A stretch of 64,000 nt of DNA from Paraburkholderia silvatlantica (GCF_003096715.1 NZ_QEOL01000002.1:186001-250000), one strand, 5' to 3'. Positions 1-13,584 are shown, numbered from the stretch's first letter. The notes: a model not told the origin generated them from the sequence alone. Numbers and translations: made by a program.

Positions 1-299
1 ATCGTGTTGTCGAGCGTGTCGGTGAGCTTCGAGGGCGTGATTTCGAGCGTGAACGCCGAGTAGTTCTTCGCGAGCACGACGCCGTTGCGGTCGGTGATGA
101 TGCCGCGGTTCGGCACGATCGGCGCGACGGAAATGCGGTTCTCGTCCGCCTGCAGCGAGTACTTGCTGTGGTTCCAGACCTGCAGATAGAGGAAGCGGAA
201 CGCGATCAGCCCGAAGCAGACGAACACGAACAGCCCCGCCGCCGCGACGCGCAGGCGGAACTTCGTGAGCTGCTGCTGGGTGTCCTTGAATTCGGTCAT
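1..299 (-). CDS. mrdA: Penicillin-binding protein 2 (PBP2), N-terminal part, cut by window edge
   Basis: PBP2 is the transpeptidase that crosslinks peptidoglycan during lateral wall elongation. Only the first 99 residues are here; the rest lies beyond the left edge. The visible part has a short cytoplasmic N-terminus, one membrane helix (about residues 18-38, with the run FVFVCFGLIAF) and the start of the dimerisation domain, with the motif PNRGIITDRNG typical of class B PBPs. The ATG at 299 is chosen because the family motif follows at the right distance; no strong Shine-Dalgarno is visible. It follows mreD on the same strand after 113 bases, the usual mreBCD-mrdA order of the elongasome. 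Confidence 0.93.
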   Translation of the reverse strand, partial: MTEFKDTQQQLTKFRLRVAAAGLFVFVCFGLIAFRFLYLQVWNHSKYSLQADENRISVAPIVPNRGIITDRNGVVLAKNYSAFTLEITPSKLTDTLDNT

Positions 300-412
300 G
301 CTGTCAGACCCGGGCGCCACGGTTCCGATCGCGAGGAGCGGCGGGCCAGGGTGCGTAGGAGGTAGTCAGGCAGGTAGTCAAGCGAGTCTTCCGGCGGCGA
401 GCGGCGCGCCGC

Positions 413-928
413 TCAAATGGGCCGGGTGTCGTCGGGATCGACGGGGCGGCGCTGCGGCAGGAGCAGCAGCACGCTCGCGACCGGCCAGAGGATCGCCTCG
501 ACGAAGCCGCTGATGAGGTAACCCCAGCCCGGAAACGACGCGCCCATCAGCAGGCGGATCACGAACGGCACGACCTGCGCGCCGACCAGCATGGGCGTGA
601 CGGCGAACATCTGCAAGCCGATCGACATCCACAGCACGCGGCGGTGAATGGTGATCGCGCCATACGAAAGCAGCGTGTATGCGAGCGCGTGCTCGCCGAG
701 CAGGTTCGCGTTGTGGACGTCCATGAGGAGCCCGAGGAAGAACGCGACGCCCATGCCGACCTTGCGCGGCTGGTGAATGTTCCAGAACAGCAGTACGAGC
801 GCGACGAAGTCGGGCACGCCGGGCAGCTTGCCCCAGGGCAGCAGGTTCAGCAGGAACGCCGCCGCGAGGCTGAAAACGATGAAGTACGGATTGACCGGCT
901 GCAGAATGTATTGCGGACGCGGCATCAA
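413..928 (-). CDS. mreD: Rod shape-determining membrane protein MreD
   Basis: MreD is an integral membrane protein of the elongasome that works with MreC and MreB to position lateral wall synthesis. The 171-residue product is almost entirely hydrophobic, with about five or six predicted membrane helices, and has the family feature of a helix near residues 13-33 followed by a conserved LPWGKLPGVPDF stretch. Its start overlaps the mreC stop by four bases (ATGA), so translation is probably coupled. Length fits the family (about 160-170 residues). Confidence 0.93.
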   Translation of the reverse strand: MMPRPQYILQPVNPYFIVFSLAAAFLLNLLPWGKLPGVPDFVALVLLFWNIHQPRKVGMGVAFFLGLLMDVHNANLLGEHALAYTLLSYGAITIHRRVLWMSIGLQMFAVTPMLVGAQVVPFVIRLLMGASFPGWGYLISGFVEAILWPVASVLLLLPQRRPVDPDDTRPI

Positions 929-2031
929 TGGCCCCCTTTCTCGACGGCCTTCGCCGCCTCTTCCCGCAGGTTCTCCCTGGGCCTTCTCCCGGGCTGCTTT
1001 GGCTGCGCCGGTTTTGTATCTGCCGCGGCCGGTTTGGTCTGCTGCGCCGGGGCCGATGCAGCGGCGGCGGGTTTCGCCTTCGCGTCATCGGCCTTCTTGT
1101 CGCTCTTCTTGTCCGCGGCCCTGGCGGGCTTCTTCTTCGCGTCCTTCGCCTCGGCGGCTGCAGCGGCTTCTTCGGCGGCGATCGGGTTGGGCGGCACCTG
1201 CGGCACATAGTGCAGCACGAGCACCTGGCGCGCCCCGCGTACGGCGGCGAGCGGCAGGCAGACCACGCGTGCAAACGCGGTATCGGCCTGCTTGTCCACG
1301 CGCAACACCTTCGCGACCGGCAGCCCTTGTGGATAGATGCCGTCGAGTCCGCTCGTCACGAGTTCGTCGCCCACTTGCAGATCGGCGCTGATCGGCACGA
1401 AGCGAAGATCGAGCAGGTCGCCCTTCGCCGTGCCGTAGATCACGCTGCGCAGGCCCGTGCGCACGACTTCGACCGGCACGGCCTGGTCCTTGTCGGTGAC
1501 GAGCGTGACTTCGGACTGCATCGGGAATACGCGCGTGACCTGGCCGATCACGCCGTCCTCGCTCAATACCGGCGAGCCGTTCTGGACGCCCTGTTGCGAG
1601 CCGCCGCCGATCACGACCTTCTGCGTGAACGGGTCGCGCGTGTCGTACTGGATTTCCGCTGGCGTGGTTTGCGCGCCGATGCGCTGCGAGAGCTGCAGAA
1701 GCGCGCGCAGGTGCGCGTTTTCGGCGGCGAGGGAAGCGGCCTCGTTGGCCTGCTGCGAAAGCTGGAGATTGCGCGCGTGCAACTGGGTGTTTTCGGTGCG
1801 CAGCGCGGAACTCGTCACGGCCAGATCGGCGGCGCCCATAAAGAAGTCGCGCGGCACGAGGGCCGCGCGTTGCAGCGGGTAGAGGCCCGCGCCGAGTACG
1901 CCGCGCACGATTTCGAGCGTCTTGAAACGCGCGTCGGAGACGAGGAGCGCGAGCGACAGCACGACGAAGAAGATCAGCCGTGCGAGTGCCGATGGGCCCT
2001 GTTTAAAGAGGGGCGGCGGACTGTATTCCAT
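925..2031 (-). CDS. mreC: Rod shape-determining protein MreC
   Basis: MreC is a bitopic inner-membrane protein that links MreB to the periplasmic PBP2 machinery. The 368-residue product has one N-terminal membrane helix (about residues 17-33), a coiled coil (about 75-115) and a beta-rich periplasmic core (about 125-275) with the motifs DPFTQKVVIGGG and GLPVAKV. The last 85 residues form an Ala/Lys/Pro-rich low-complexity tail. Such tails are common in Burkholderiaceae MreC and vary between species. It overlaps mreD by four bases and lies 191 bases after mreB on the same strand. Confidence 0.94.
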   Translation of the reverse strand: MEYSPPPLFKQGPSALARLIFFVVLSLALLVSDARFKTLEIVRGVLGAGLYPLQRAALVPRDFFMGAADLAVTSSALRTENTQLHARNLQLSQQANEAASLAAENAHLRALLQLSQRIGAQTTPAEIQYDTRDPFTQKVVIGGGSQQGVQNGSPVLSEDGVIGQVTRVFPMQSEVTLVTDKDQAVPVEVVRTGLRSVIYGTAKGDLLDLRFVPISADLQVGDELVTSGLDGIYPQGLPVAKVLRVDKQADTAFARVVCLPLAAVRGARQVLVLHYVPQVPPNPIAAEEAAAAAEAKDAKKKPARAADKKSDKKADDAKAKPAAAASAPAQQTKPAAADTKPAQPKQPGRRPRENLREEAAKAVEKGGH

Positions 2032-2222
2032 GGTCGGCGCCGGGGGCGTGTGCGGTTCGGTGAAACAGAGGGTGTAACGGCGGGCACGACGAAGTGTGAA
2101 ACTTCGGCGCCCCGAAGGACGCCCCGTTGCGGGCGCCGTGGCGGCGCGCGTGCCGCCGCGCCATCAGCGGCGCGGCGACGCCGGAACCGCGCCGCGGGCG
2201 AGCGCAGCAGTGCGCGGCGCGC

Positions 2223-3266
<1,044 letters not shown>

Positions 3267-3696
3267 TCAAAAATCCTGTCTCGCTTGTGGCCGTCCTTCC
3301 AGCTTCGTGGGCGAGGGCGGCAGCGGAAAAATTAACAGCCTCAGGGCGACATGCTGCGCCACGAGGGCACTCCGAAATCACGGCGGAGGGCGTCGCAAGG
3401 GGCGCCACGAAGGGCCTGAGACTGCGGGGATGATTACCGGAGGCAGCCTGGCTGTGCCGCCCCTTTGATCTTGTCTGGCCGCATTGTGCTGCGTACAGAA
3501 CCGAAAGGCGGATGCAAGGCGGTCCGGGTTTGGGTCGAACGCGTAATGATACCTTATAATTTTGCCTGTTTTGCAGGATCCGGAAGGCAGTTTTTGACCT
3601 CGTCGAAGCTTTCCTTCGGAGCCGGATCCGGCGCGATAAACCGCTGTTGCAGCACCGAATTCCCGCACTGCCGCAGCCCCTTTTTCCGGTGACCGC
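3267..3696. other. Divergent intergenic region mreB / gatC
   Basis: These 430 bases separate the divergent mreB and gatC genes. On the plus strand the clearest signal is a consensus TATAAT at 3555-3560, about 137 bases before the gatC start. No equally clear minus-strand promoter for mreB was seen. No credible gene or repeat was found inside. Confidence 0.5.
3530..3560 (+). promoter_or_regulatory. Candidate sigma70 promoter for gatCAB
   Basis: A perfect -10 hexamer TATAAT lies at 3555-3560. The best -35 candidates upstream (TTGGGT at 3530-3535, spacer 19) are weak, so the call rests mainly on the -10 box and its position before gatC. Transcription would start near 3567. Confidence 0.45.
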
Positions 3697-3996
3697 ATGG
3701 CCCTGACCCTGAACGATGTGAAGCGCATCGCGCATCTTGCGCGCCTCGAACTGGCCGACGCCGAAGCCGGCAATACGCTCGAACGCCTGAACGGCTTCTT
3801 CGGCCTCGTCGAGCAGATGCAGGCCGTGGACACGACCGGCATTGCCCCGCTCGCCCACCCGATCGAGCAGATCGAGGACGTCGCGCTGCGTCTGCGCGAG
3901 GACGCCGTGACCGAAATCGTCGACCGCGAAGCGCTGCAACGTCCCGCGCCCGCGGTGCAGGACGGACTTTACCTCGTACCGCGCGTGATCGAGTAG
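3697..3996 (+). CDS. gatC: Asp-tRNA(Asn)/Glu-tRNA(Gln) amidotransferase subunit C
   Basis: GatC stabilises the GatA-GatB pair of the amidotransferase that converts Glu-tRNA(Gln) and Asp-tRNA(Asn) to the correctly charged species. The 99-residue product matches the family length and pattern: N-terminal [12 protein letters not shown], a central helix ending [12 protein letters not shown], and a belt segment with APLAHPIEQ. It is the first gene of a gatCAB cluster, with a 192-base gap before gatA. Confidence 0.95.
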   Translation: MALTLNDVKRIAHLARLELADAEAGNTLERLNGFFGLVEQMQAVDTTGIAPLAHPIEQIEDVALRLREDAVTEIVDREALQRPAPAVQDGLYLVPRVIE

Positions 3997-4188
3997 GCGC
4001 GCAGCATTTTTTCGCCATTTTCGAATTCCCACGAGTCATCGGAACAGTTCGAAAAGGCACGGACTCCCGAGTTTTCCCGGGTTTTCCGGGAAGCGGCGCA
4101 CACGTTCGTGAACGTTGGCACACCGCTTTTTGGACGGCGCAACGATCCGATTTCGACCACGCCGTGACGTTCTTCCAGGAATCACGCA

Positions 4189-5778
<1,590 letters not shown>

Positions 5779-5780
5779 GC

Positions 5781-7256
5781 ATGGCAACACAATGGGAAGT
5801 CGTTATCGGTCTCGAGACGCACGCGCAGTTGTCGACGGCGTCGAAGATCTTCTCCGGCGCATCGACGCAATTCGGCGCGGCGCCCAATACGCAGGCGTGC
5901 CCCGTCGATCTCGCATTGCCGGGCGTGCTGCCGGTGATGAACCGCGGCGCCGTGGAGCGCGCGATCCAGTTCGGCCTCGCGATCGGCGCAACGATTGCGC
6001 CGCGCAGCATTTTCGCGCGCAAGAACTACTTCTATCCGGACCTGCCGAAGGGCTACCAGATCAGCCAGTACGAGATTCCGGTCGTGCAGGGCGGGCAGAT
6101 CACCATTCAGGTCCCGGCTAACGAAAAGGCCGGCAACGAAGCCTACGAGAAGACCGTCAACCTGACGCGCGCGCACCTCGAAGAAGATGCCGGCAAGTCG
6201 CTGCACGAGGACTTCGCGGGCATGACGGGCATCGACCTGAACCGCGCCGGCACGCCGCTGCTCGAAATCGTCACGGAACCCGAAATGCGCAGCGCCGCCG
6301 AAGCGGTGGCGTATGCGAAGTCGCTGCACACGCTCGTCGTGTGGCTCGGCATTTGCGACGGCAACATGCAGGAAGGCTCGTTCCGCTGCGACGCGAACGT
6401 CTCCGTGCGTCCGGTCGGCCAGAAGGCATTCGGCACGCGCGCCGAGATCAAGAACCTGAACTCGTTCCGCTTCCTCGAAGAGGCGATCCAGTACGAAGTG
6501 CGCCGCCAGATCGAGCTGATCGAAGACGGCGCCACGGTGGTGCAGGAAACGCGCCTCTACGACCCGGACAAGCGCGAGACGCGTTCGATGCGCAGCAAGG
6601 AAGACGCGCACGATTACCGCTACTTCCCCGACCCCGACCTGATGCCGCTCGTGATCGATGCGACATGGGTCGAGCGCGTGAAGGGCGAGCTGCCCGAACT
6701 GCCCGCGACGATGCAAACGCGCTTTGTCGAGCAGTATGGCGTGACGCCGTATGACGCGAACGTGCTCACGTCCTCGAAGGCGATGGCTGCGTTCTTCGAG
6801 GCCGTCGTCGCGAAGGCGGGCGCCGCGCAGGCCAAGGCCGCCGCCAACTGGCTGATGGGCGAAGTCTCGTCGCAGCTCAACCGCGAGGGCCTCGACATCG
6901 CAGCCTCGCCGGTCTCGGCCGTGCAGTTCGCCGTGCTGCTCGCGCGCATCGCCGACGGCACGATCTCGAACAAGATCGCCAAGGAAGTGTTCCAGGCGAT
7001 GTGGGACGAGAAGGCCGCGGACGTCGATGCTGCCGACCGCATCATCGAGGCGAAGGGCCTCAAGCAGATTTCGGACACCGGCGCGCTCGAAGCGATCATC
7101 GACGAGGTGCTCGCGGCGAACCAGAAGTCGGTGGAAGAGTTCCGCGCCGGCAAGGAAAAGGCGTTCAATGCGCTGATCGGCCAGGCCATGAAGGCCACGA
7201 AGGGCAAGGCGAATCCGCAGCAGGTCAACGAACTGCTGAAGAAGAAGCTGGGCTGA
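5781..7256 (+). CDS. gatB: Asp-tRNA(Asn)/Glu-tRNA(Gln) amidotransferase subunit B
   Basis: GatB binds the mischarged tRNA and carries out the ATP-dependent transamidation with ammonia from GatA. The product (491 residues from ATG 5781) has the cradle domain opening [13 protein letters not shown], the zinc-site region around [13 protein letters not shown] and [14 protein letters not shown], and the C-terminal helical/YqeY tail ending [12 protein letters not shown]. An in-frame ATG at 5775 overlaps the gatA stop, but only ATG 5781 has a good Shine-Dalgarno (GGGAGG, spacing 7) and gives the usual [10 protein letters not shown] start. Confidence 0.95.
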   Translation: MATQWEVVIGLETHAQLSTASKIFSGASTQFGAAPNTQACPVDLALPGVLPVMNRGAVERAIQFGLAIGATIAPRSIFARKNYFYPDLPKGYQISQYEIPVVQGGQITIQVPANEKAGNEAYEKTVNLTRAHLEEDAGKSLHEDFAGMTGIDLNRAGTPLLEIVTEPEMRSAAEAVAYAKSLHTLVVWLGICDGNMQEGSFRCDANVSVRPVGQKAFGTRAEIKNLNSFRFLEEAIQYEVRRQIELIEDGATVVQETRLYDPDKRETRSMRSKEDAHDYRYFPDPDLMPLVIDATWVERVKGELPELPATMQTRFVEQYGVTPYDANVLTSSKAMAAFFEAVVAKAGAAQAKAAANWLMGEVSSQLNREGLDIAASPVSAVQFAVLLARIADGTISNKIAKEVFQAMWDEKAADVDAADRIIEAKGLKQISDTGALEAIIDEVLAANQKSVEEFRAGKEKAFNALIGQAMKATKGKANPQQVNELLKKKLG

Positions 7257-7300
7257 GTTTGGCTCAGTCTGAGTGAATCCCGCCTGATTCGGGCATGCTG

Positions 7301-7340
7301 GCAAGGCGGCGTCGCGCGTAGCAGTGCGGCGCCGCCTTGC
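7301..7340. terminator. Long GC-rich hairpin between gatB and ppk2
   Basis: GCAAGGCGGCG at 7301-7311 pairs perfectly with CGCCGCCTTGC at 7330-7340 (11 bp, 18-base loop). No T-run follows on the plus strand, so it is not a textbook intrinsic terminator. It may stabilise the 3' end of the gatCAB mRNA or work with Rho. Confidence 0.4.
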
Positions 7341-7408
7341 CGCTTCAACCCCCTGCAACGGTGTTAACCGACCGGTGACGCGGTCGTATCCAGAAGAGGA
7401 GAACCCAC

Positions 7409-8245
7409 ATGGCGAAGCCCCCGAGCCTCGACGATTACCGCGTGCCGTATTTCGGCGAAAAGAAGCAGGCAGCGTTCTCGCTCGGCGCGCTCGATCCTGC
7501 CGCGAAACCGTTCTCGACCGGCAGCAAGGACGGCGACCGCAGCCGTCTCTCCGAGATCGGCGTCAAGCTCGACGTGCTGCAGGAGCGTCTGCACGCGCAG
7601 CGCCACCAGCGCGTTCTGCTCGTGTTGCAGGGCATGGACACGAGCGGCAAGGACGGCACGATCCGCGGCGTGTTCCACGAGGTCGATCCGCTCGGCCTGC
7701 GCATCGTGCCGTTTCGCGCGCCCACGCCGATCGAGGCTTCGCGCGACTTTCTCTGGCGGGTGCATCTGCAGGTGCCCGGTGCGGGCGAGCTGGCCATCTT
7801 CAACCGCAGCCACTACGAGGACGTGCTCGTGCCGCGCGTGACCGGCCAGATCGATTCGACCGAATGCGAGCGCCGTTTCCGGCAGATCCGCGAATTCGAG
7901 GCGCTGCTTGCCGAGAGCGGCACGTCGATCATCAAGTGCATGCTGCACATCTCGAAGGACGAGCAGAGGAGCCGCATCCAGGCCCGCATCGACGATCCCA
8001 CCAGGCACTGGAAGTTCGATGTGTCCGATCTGGAGGCGCGCAAGCATTGGGACGCGTATCAGGCCGCGTACCATGACGCGCTCGCGGCCACCTCCACGGA
8101 CTACGCGCCGTGGTACGTGATTCCCGCCAATTCGAAGTCGCATCGCAACGTCATGGTGGCCGAGTTGCTGCTGCGCCTGATGGAAAGCCTGAAGCTCGAG
8201 TTTCCGCCGGCCAAGGCCGAACTCAAGGGTCTCAGGATCGACTGA
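7409..8245 (+). CDS. ppk2: Polyphosphate kinase 2 family nucleotide phosphotransferase
   Basis: PPK2 enzymes move phosphate between inorganic polyphosphate and nucleoside mono- or diphosphates. The 278-residue single-domain product has Walker A GMDTSGKDG (75-83), the lid-type region with FRAPTPIEASRDFLWR, and Walker B-like LAIFNRSHYEDVL (128-140). Single-domain PPK2s of this length often phosphorylate AMP or ADP using polyphosphate, but the nucleotide preference cannot be read from the sequence. The start follows a strong GAGGAG site. It is on the same strand as gatB, 152 bases downstream, and 84 bases before xthA. Confidence 0.9.
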   Translation: MAKPPSLDDYRVPYFGEKKQAAFSLGALDPAAKPFSTGSKDGDRSRLSEIGVKLDVLQERLHAQRHQRVLLVLQGMDTSGKDGTIRGVFHEVDPLGLRIVPFRAPTPIEASRDFLWRVHLQVPGAGELAIFNRSHYEDVLVPRVTGQIDSTECERRFRQIREFEALLAESGTSIIKCMLHISKDEQRSRIQARIDDPTRHWKFDVSDLEARKHWDAYQAAYHDALAATSTDYAPWYVIPANSKSHRNVMVAELLLRLMESLKLEFPPAKAELKGLRID

Positions 8246-8329
8246 GACCGGCCGCATCCCTTCGCGCGGCGCAGTTCGGCGCGGCGCGAGAAAACGTAAA
8301 AGCAGCGCACAATCAAGAGGAAAGAAGAC

Positions 8330-9109
8330 ATGTTGCGTGTGATCACAGCGAATCTGAACGGCATCCGCTCGGCGGCGAAGAAGGGCTTTTTCGAATGGTT
8401 CGGCGAACAGAAGGCCGACGTGCTCTGCGTGCAGGAGATCAAGTGCTCGCAGGACGACATGACGCCCGAATTCCTCGCCCCGCACGACTTCACGGGCTAC
8501 TTCCAGCATGCGGTGAAGAAGGGCTATAGCGGCGCGGGCGTCTACTCGCGCCACGAGCCCGACGACGTCATCATCGGCTTTGGCAGCGCGGAGTTCGACC
8601 CGGAAGGGCGCTATGTGGAAACGCGTTTCGGCAAGCTCTCCGTCATTTCGGTGTACGTGCCTTCGGGTTCGAGCGGCGAGGAGCGTCAGGCCGCGAAGTA
8701 CCGCTTCATGGACGAATTCATGCCGCATCTCGCGGAACTCAAGCGCGAACGAGAAGTGATCCTGTGCGGCGACGTGAACATCGTCCACAAGGAAATCGAC
8801 ATCAAGAACTGGAAGGGCAACCAGAAGAACTCGGGCTGCCTGCCCGAAGAGCGCGCGTGGCTCACGAGCCTCTTCGACGACGTGGGCTATGTGGACGTGT
8901 TCCGCACGCTCGACCCGCGCCCCGAGCAGTACACGTGGTGGAGCAACCGCGGCCAGGCGTATGCGAAGAACGTGGGGTGGCGTATCGACTATCAGATCGC
9001 GACGCCCGGCATTGCGCACAAGGCGAAAAAGACGTCGATCTTCAAGGACATCAAGTTCAGCGATCACGCGCCGCTGACCGTCGACTACGACTACAAGGTC
9101 AAGAGCTGA
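8330..9109 (+). CDS. xthA: Exodeoxyribonuclease III / AP endonuclease
   Basis: XthA cuts DNA at abasic sites and removes 3'-blocking groups in base-excision repair. The 259-residue product is a complete EEP-fold nuclease: NLNGIRSAAKKGF at the N-terminus, metal-binding Glu in CVQEIKC, catalytic GDVNIVHKEID near residue 145, and the C-terminal FSDHAPLTVDY containing the catalytic Asp-His. The ATG follows AGAGGAAAG at good spacing. It converges with the M48 protease gene 30 bases further on. Confidence 0.93.
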   Translation: MLRVITANLNGIRSAAKKGFFEWFGEQKADVLCVQEIKCSQDDMTPEFLAPHDFTGYFQHAVKKGYSGAGVYSRHEPDDVIIGFGSAEFDPEGRYVETRFGKLSVISVYVPSGSSGEERQAAKYRFMDEFMPHLAELKREREVILCGDVNIVHKEIDIKNWKGNQKNSGCLPEERAWLTSLFDDVGYVDVFRTLDPRPEQYTWWSNRGQAYAKNVGWRIDYQIATPGIAHKAKKTSIFKDIKFSDHAPLTVDYDYKVKS

Positions 9110-9139
9110 CGCCCGGCCCGGCGCGCTGCGAAACCGCGT

Positions 9140-10270
9140 TCATGGCGCCGACACCACCTTGCGCTTCTGCACGGCCGGGATGCCCTCGTAGTCGGGCAAC
9201 TCGGCGAGCGGCTTGCCGATGGCCTTCGCGTAGAGCGGCATCATGTCGGCGAGGCGCTTGGCGATATCGGCGCGCCGCGCCGGCGTGTACGGATGCACGT
9301 AGATGAAACCCTGATCGCGGTCGGCGCGCGTCGCCACCGCGAGCTTGTCCCAGAGCGTGAGCGCCGCGCGCGGATCGAAGCCCGCGCGCGAGGCGATATC
9401 GCTGCCGATCACGTCGGCTTCGGTTTCGTCGGCGCGGCCGTAGTGCATCTCCACGAGCTGCGAGCCGATACCGAGCGGAAACACGCCGAGATCGGCGAGT
9501 CCGAAGAGTTGCGGCACGGTACCCGACTCGATCTGCGCGGCCTCTTGTTCGCCAAGGCGCTCGCGCACGTGCTCGCGCACCGCATGCGCGATCTCGTGGC
9601 CGAGCAGCATGCCGAACTCGTTGTTGTTGAGCTTCACGCGGTCGAGCAGGCCGCCGTACACGACGATCTTGCCGCCCGGCAGGGCGTACATGCGGATGTC
9701 GTTCGAGCGGATCACCGCCACTTCCCACTTCCAGTTCCGGACGCGATCGCTCCACTTCAGCGCGTAAGGCGCGAGCCGGTCGACGAACGCCCGCACGCGC
9801 TGCACGTGCGGATCGCTTTCGGCATAGAGCCGGTTCGAATGGGCCGCGCCGCGCACGATCTCGTTGAATTCCGCCGCGGCCTGCGCTTCGAGCATCGGCG
9901 AGGGAATCAGGTTGCGGTACACGGCGGCGTTGCCGAAGCGCACCACGCGGCCCGTGTTCGGCGCACCGGTAGCGACGCTGCCCGGCGCGGCGCTTGCGCC
10001 GCTGTTTGCTGCGCCGTTCGCGCTATTTGCGCTATTCGCCGGGTTCGCTGCGGCATTGCCTGCGCTCGGGGCGCTGCTTGCTGGCGGCGCGGCAGGGTTG
10101 CCCGGCATGCTCGCCGGGGCGCTCGTGGCGGCCGGATTCTCGGTACCCCACGCATTGCATGCGCAGAGGGCCGGCCAGGCGGCGGCGAGCGCCAGCACGA
10201 GCACGCGAGCGCGCTCGCCGCTGCGCTGCGGCTCCCGCGGGCTTTGCGCGACGGTCTCATGCGTGCTCAC
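9140..10270 (-). CDS. M48 family metalloprotease, exported
   Basis: A zinc-dependent peptidase of the M48 family, probably periplasmic or lipid-anchored. The 376-residue product has a hydrophobic signal-like stretch (VLVLALAAAWPALCA, residues 23-37), a long Ala/Asn/Pro/Ser low-complexity linker (about 42-107), and a catalytic domain with HEIAH (225-229) and the downstream glutamate ligand in RADETEADVIG. Relatives such as BepA/LoiP take part in outer-membrane quality control; that role is inferred. The GTG start at 10270 overlaps the stop of the AmpG-like gene (GTGA), indicating translational coupling. Upstream in-frame sequence lies inside that gene and is not used. Confidence 0.87.
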   Translation of the reverse strand: MSTHETVAQSPREPQRSGERARVLVLALAAAWPALCACNAWGTENPAATSAPASMPGNPAAPPASSAPSAGNAAANPANSANSANGAANSGASAAPGSVATGAPNTGRVVRFGNAAVYRNLIPSPMLEAQAAAEFNEIVRGAAHSNRLYAESDPHVQRVRAFVDRLAPYALKWSDRVRNWKWEVAVIRSNDIRMYALPGGKIVVYGGLLDRVKLNNNEFGMLLGHEIAHAVREHVRERLGEQEAAQIESGTVPQLFGLADLGVFPLGIGSQLVEMHYGRADETEADVIGSDIASRAGFDPRAALTLWDKLAVATRADRDQGFIYVHPYTPARRADIAKRLADMMPLYAKAIGKPLAELPDYEGIPAVQKRKVVSAP

Positions 10271-11661
10271 GACCGGACTCTCCACGGGGCAATACGAATG
10301 AGCAGGAGCATACCCGGTACCGCGAGCACCGTGCAGACGATGAAATAGTCGAACCAGCCGATCTTCGCGACTACGTAGCCGCTCGCGGCGGAGGCCAGCG
10401 TGCGCGGCACGGAGGCGAGGCTCGTGAACAGTGCGAACTGCGTGGCGGTGTAACGCGGATCGGTTGTGCTTGCAATATAGGCAGTGAACGCGGCGAGCGT
10501 GAGTCCCGTCGCAAAGGTCTCGAAACCGTAGACGAGCGCGAGCGCGACGGCGCGCGGGTCGAGCGTGAGCTGCACGTTGGCGCCGAAGAGACCCGCGGCC
10601 CACGAAACCGCGTGGCTCACGGCGAGCACGGCGTCGTAGATGGCGGCGAGCGAGGGCGATCCGGCGCCGAGTTGCGCGAGCCACGCGAAACCCAGAGTAG
10701 AAATCATTTGCAGGAAACCGAAGATCCACAGACCGCGCCCAATGCCGATCTTCACAAGCGCCACGCCGCCGATGATGCCGCCTGCGAGGCTCGCGCCGAA
10801 CGCCGTCATTTTGGCGATCACGCCGATCTCGGTGCGCGAATAGCCGATATCGAGGAAGAACGATGTGGACAGGGTGGTCGCCATCGTGTCGCCGAGCTTG
10901 TAGAGGAAGATGAAGGCGAGCACAAACAGTGCCGCGGCCAGACCGTCGCGGCGCACGAATTCGGCAAACGGCTGCACGATCGCTTCGCGCAGGTTCCTGG
11001 GCGGCGCGCCGTGTACTTCGGGCTCTTTCACGACGAGCGTCATGATCATGCCGGGAATCATGAACGCCGCCGTCACGACGAACACGGTGCTCCACGGCAG
11101 GTGGTCGGAGAGGATCAGCGCGAGCGAACCCGGCACGAGCGCCGCGATCTTGTAGGCGTTCACGTGCACGGCGTTGCCGAGACCCTGCTGCGTATCGGTG
11201 AGCAGTTCGCGCCGGTAGGCGTCGATCGAGATGTCCTGGCTCGCGCCGAAGAACGCCACGAGCGCGGTGAGCGCGGCCACGGTCCAGATCGAATCTTTCG
11301 GCGAAACGTAACCGAGCGTGCCGATGGCGAGCGCCACCAGGATCTGCGTGACGAGCATCCAGCCGCGCCGCCGCCCCGGGCGCCAGCCCGGCAGGCGCGG
11401 CACGTAGCGGTCCATGAGCGGCGCCCAGACGAACTTCCAGGTGTACGGGAACTGGATCAGCGCGAAGAGGCCGATCTCCTTGAGATTGACGCCCTCCGAG
11501 CGCAGCCACGCCTGCACCAGATAGACGAGCGTGAAGAGCGGCAGCCCGGAGGTAAAGCCGAGGAACACGCAGATCAGCATGTGCGTATTCAGATACGCAC
11601 GCCAGCCGGGGTGGGATTCGTGAGCGGTAAGAGCGGGTGCCTCGTGGGGCGGATTCTGCAT
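10267..11661 (-). CDS. ampG: AmpG-like MFS permease (muropeptide transporter family)
   Basis: AmpG imports GlcNAc-anhydroMurNAc muropeptides from the periplasm for wall recycling and is linked to beta-lactamase induction. The 464-residue product has 12 or more membrane helices and AmpG-type motifs: LGFTSGLPLFTLVYLVQAWL in the first helix, WAPLMDRYVP after it, and SQDISIDAYRRELL near residue 150. The ATG at 11661 (MQNPPHE) is preferred; an open frame continues 21 codons upstream but is of low-complexity composition. It is coupled to the M48 protease by a 4-base overlap, a pairing that suggests a shared role at the cell envelope. Confidence 0.85.
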   Translation of the reverse strand: MQNPPHEAPALTAHESHPGWRAYLNTHMLICVFLGFTSGLPLFTLVYLVQAWLRSEGVNLKEIGLFALIQFPYTWKFVWAPLMDRYVPRLPGWRPGRRRGWMLVTQILVALAIGTLGYVSPKDSIWTVAALTALVAFFGASQDISIDAYRRELLTDTQQGLGNAVHVNAYKIAALVPGSLALILSDHLPWSTVFVVTAAFMIPGMIMTLVVKEPEVHGAPPRNLREAIVQPFAEFVRRDGLAAALFVLAFIFLYKLGDTMATTLSTSFFLDIGYSRTEIGVIAKMTAFGASLAGGIIGGVALVKIGIGRGLWIFGFLQMISTLGFAWLAQLGAGSPSLAAIYDAVLAVSHAVSWAAGLFGANVQLTLDPRAVALALVYGFETFATGLTLAAFTAYIASTTDPRYTATQFALFTSLASVPRTLASAASGYVVAKIGWFDYFIVCTVLAVPGMLLLIRIAPWRVRS

Positions 11662-11742
11662 GTCGTCGTTAGCGGCGGCGGTGTTGGGTGCGGTTCCTGA
11701 CGAACCGGTCGGGCAGAAAAACACGCGACGCCGCGTACGGCG

Positions 11743-12347
11743 TCATTTTTTTCTCACGCGATAGACCGCAAGACTACCACGCCAGTTCACACCCCAACGA
11801 ACGGTCTGACCCCCATGGAGCACGGCGCGGTCGAGAATTTCGATGCCCACCTCGGGCGCGAGCGCCTCGAAGTCCTTCACCGTGAGAACACGCACATTAG
11901 GCGTGTTATGCCACTGGTAGGGCAGCGACTTCGAAACCGGCATGCGTCCGCGCAACACCGAAAGCCGGTGCGGCCAGTAGCCGAAGTTCGGGAACGAGAC
12001 GATGCACTCCTTGCCCACGCGCGCCGTCTCGCGCAGGATGGCGGCCGTCTGGTGAATGGTCTGCAGTGTTTGCGAGAGGATCGCGAAGTCGAAACTCGCG
12101 TCCTCGAACAGGCGCAGGCCGTCTTCCAGGTTCTGCTGGATCACGTTGATGCCGTTTTTCACCGAGGCGAGCACGCCCGCGTCGTTGATCTCGATGCCGT
12201 AGCCCGAACATTCGAGCTCCTCGCAGAGCAGCGAAAGCAGCGCGCCGTCGCCGCAGCCGAGGTCGAGCACCGTGGCGCGCGGTTCGATCCAGCGCGCGAT
12301 GGTGCGAAAGTCGGGACGGGCGGAAAGACTGTCGAAAGCGCTCTGGT

Positions 12348-12351
<4 letters not shown>
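11743..12351 (-). CDS. metW: Methionine biosynthesis protein MetW
   Basis: MetW is a methyltransferase-fold protein that always accompanies MetX in betaproteobacteria; it is thought to enhance MetX activity. The 202-residue product has the SAM-binding motif [12 protein letters not shown] near residue 28 and the family end [19 protein letters not shown]. Its start overlaps metX by four bases (ATGA), so the two are co-translated. Confidence 0.93.
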
Positions 12352-13493
<1,142 letters not shown>

Positions 13494-13515
13494 TCGTTCC
13501 GCCTTGGTTTTTCGG

Positions 13516-13583
13516 GCGGCTAAACGGTGTCGGCGGGCGCGGAGTGCGAAAGGAGTGGCGCAGCTGACGACCTCTTTAGCCGC
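13516..13583 (-). promoter_or_regulatory. Inverted repeat in the metX leader / start-site region
   Basis: GCGGCTAAA and TTTAGCCGC form a perfect 9-bp inverted repeat separated by 50 bases. The promoter-proximal arm overlaps the predicted transcription start, so it could be either a DNA operator or the closing stem of a leader RNA. It does not match a SAM-I, SAM-II or SAH riboswitch consensus that I can recall. Confidence 0.4.
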
Positions 13584-13584
13584 A

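Noticed and set aside
10271..11509. N-terminal extension of the M48 protease frame into the ampG region
   Set aside because: The extension is out of frame with ampG and has no M48 similarity; the GTG at 10270 gives a signal peptide and coupling to ampG.
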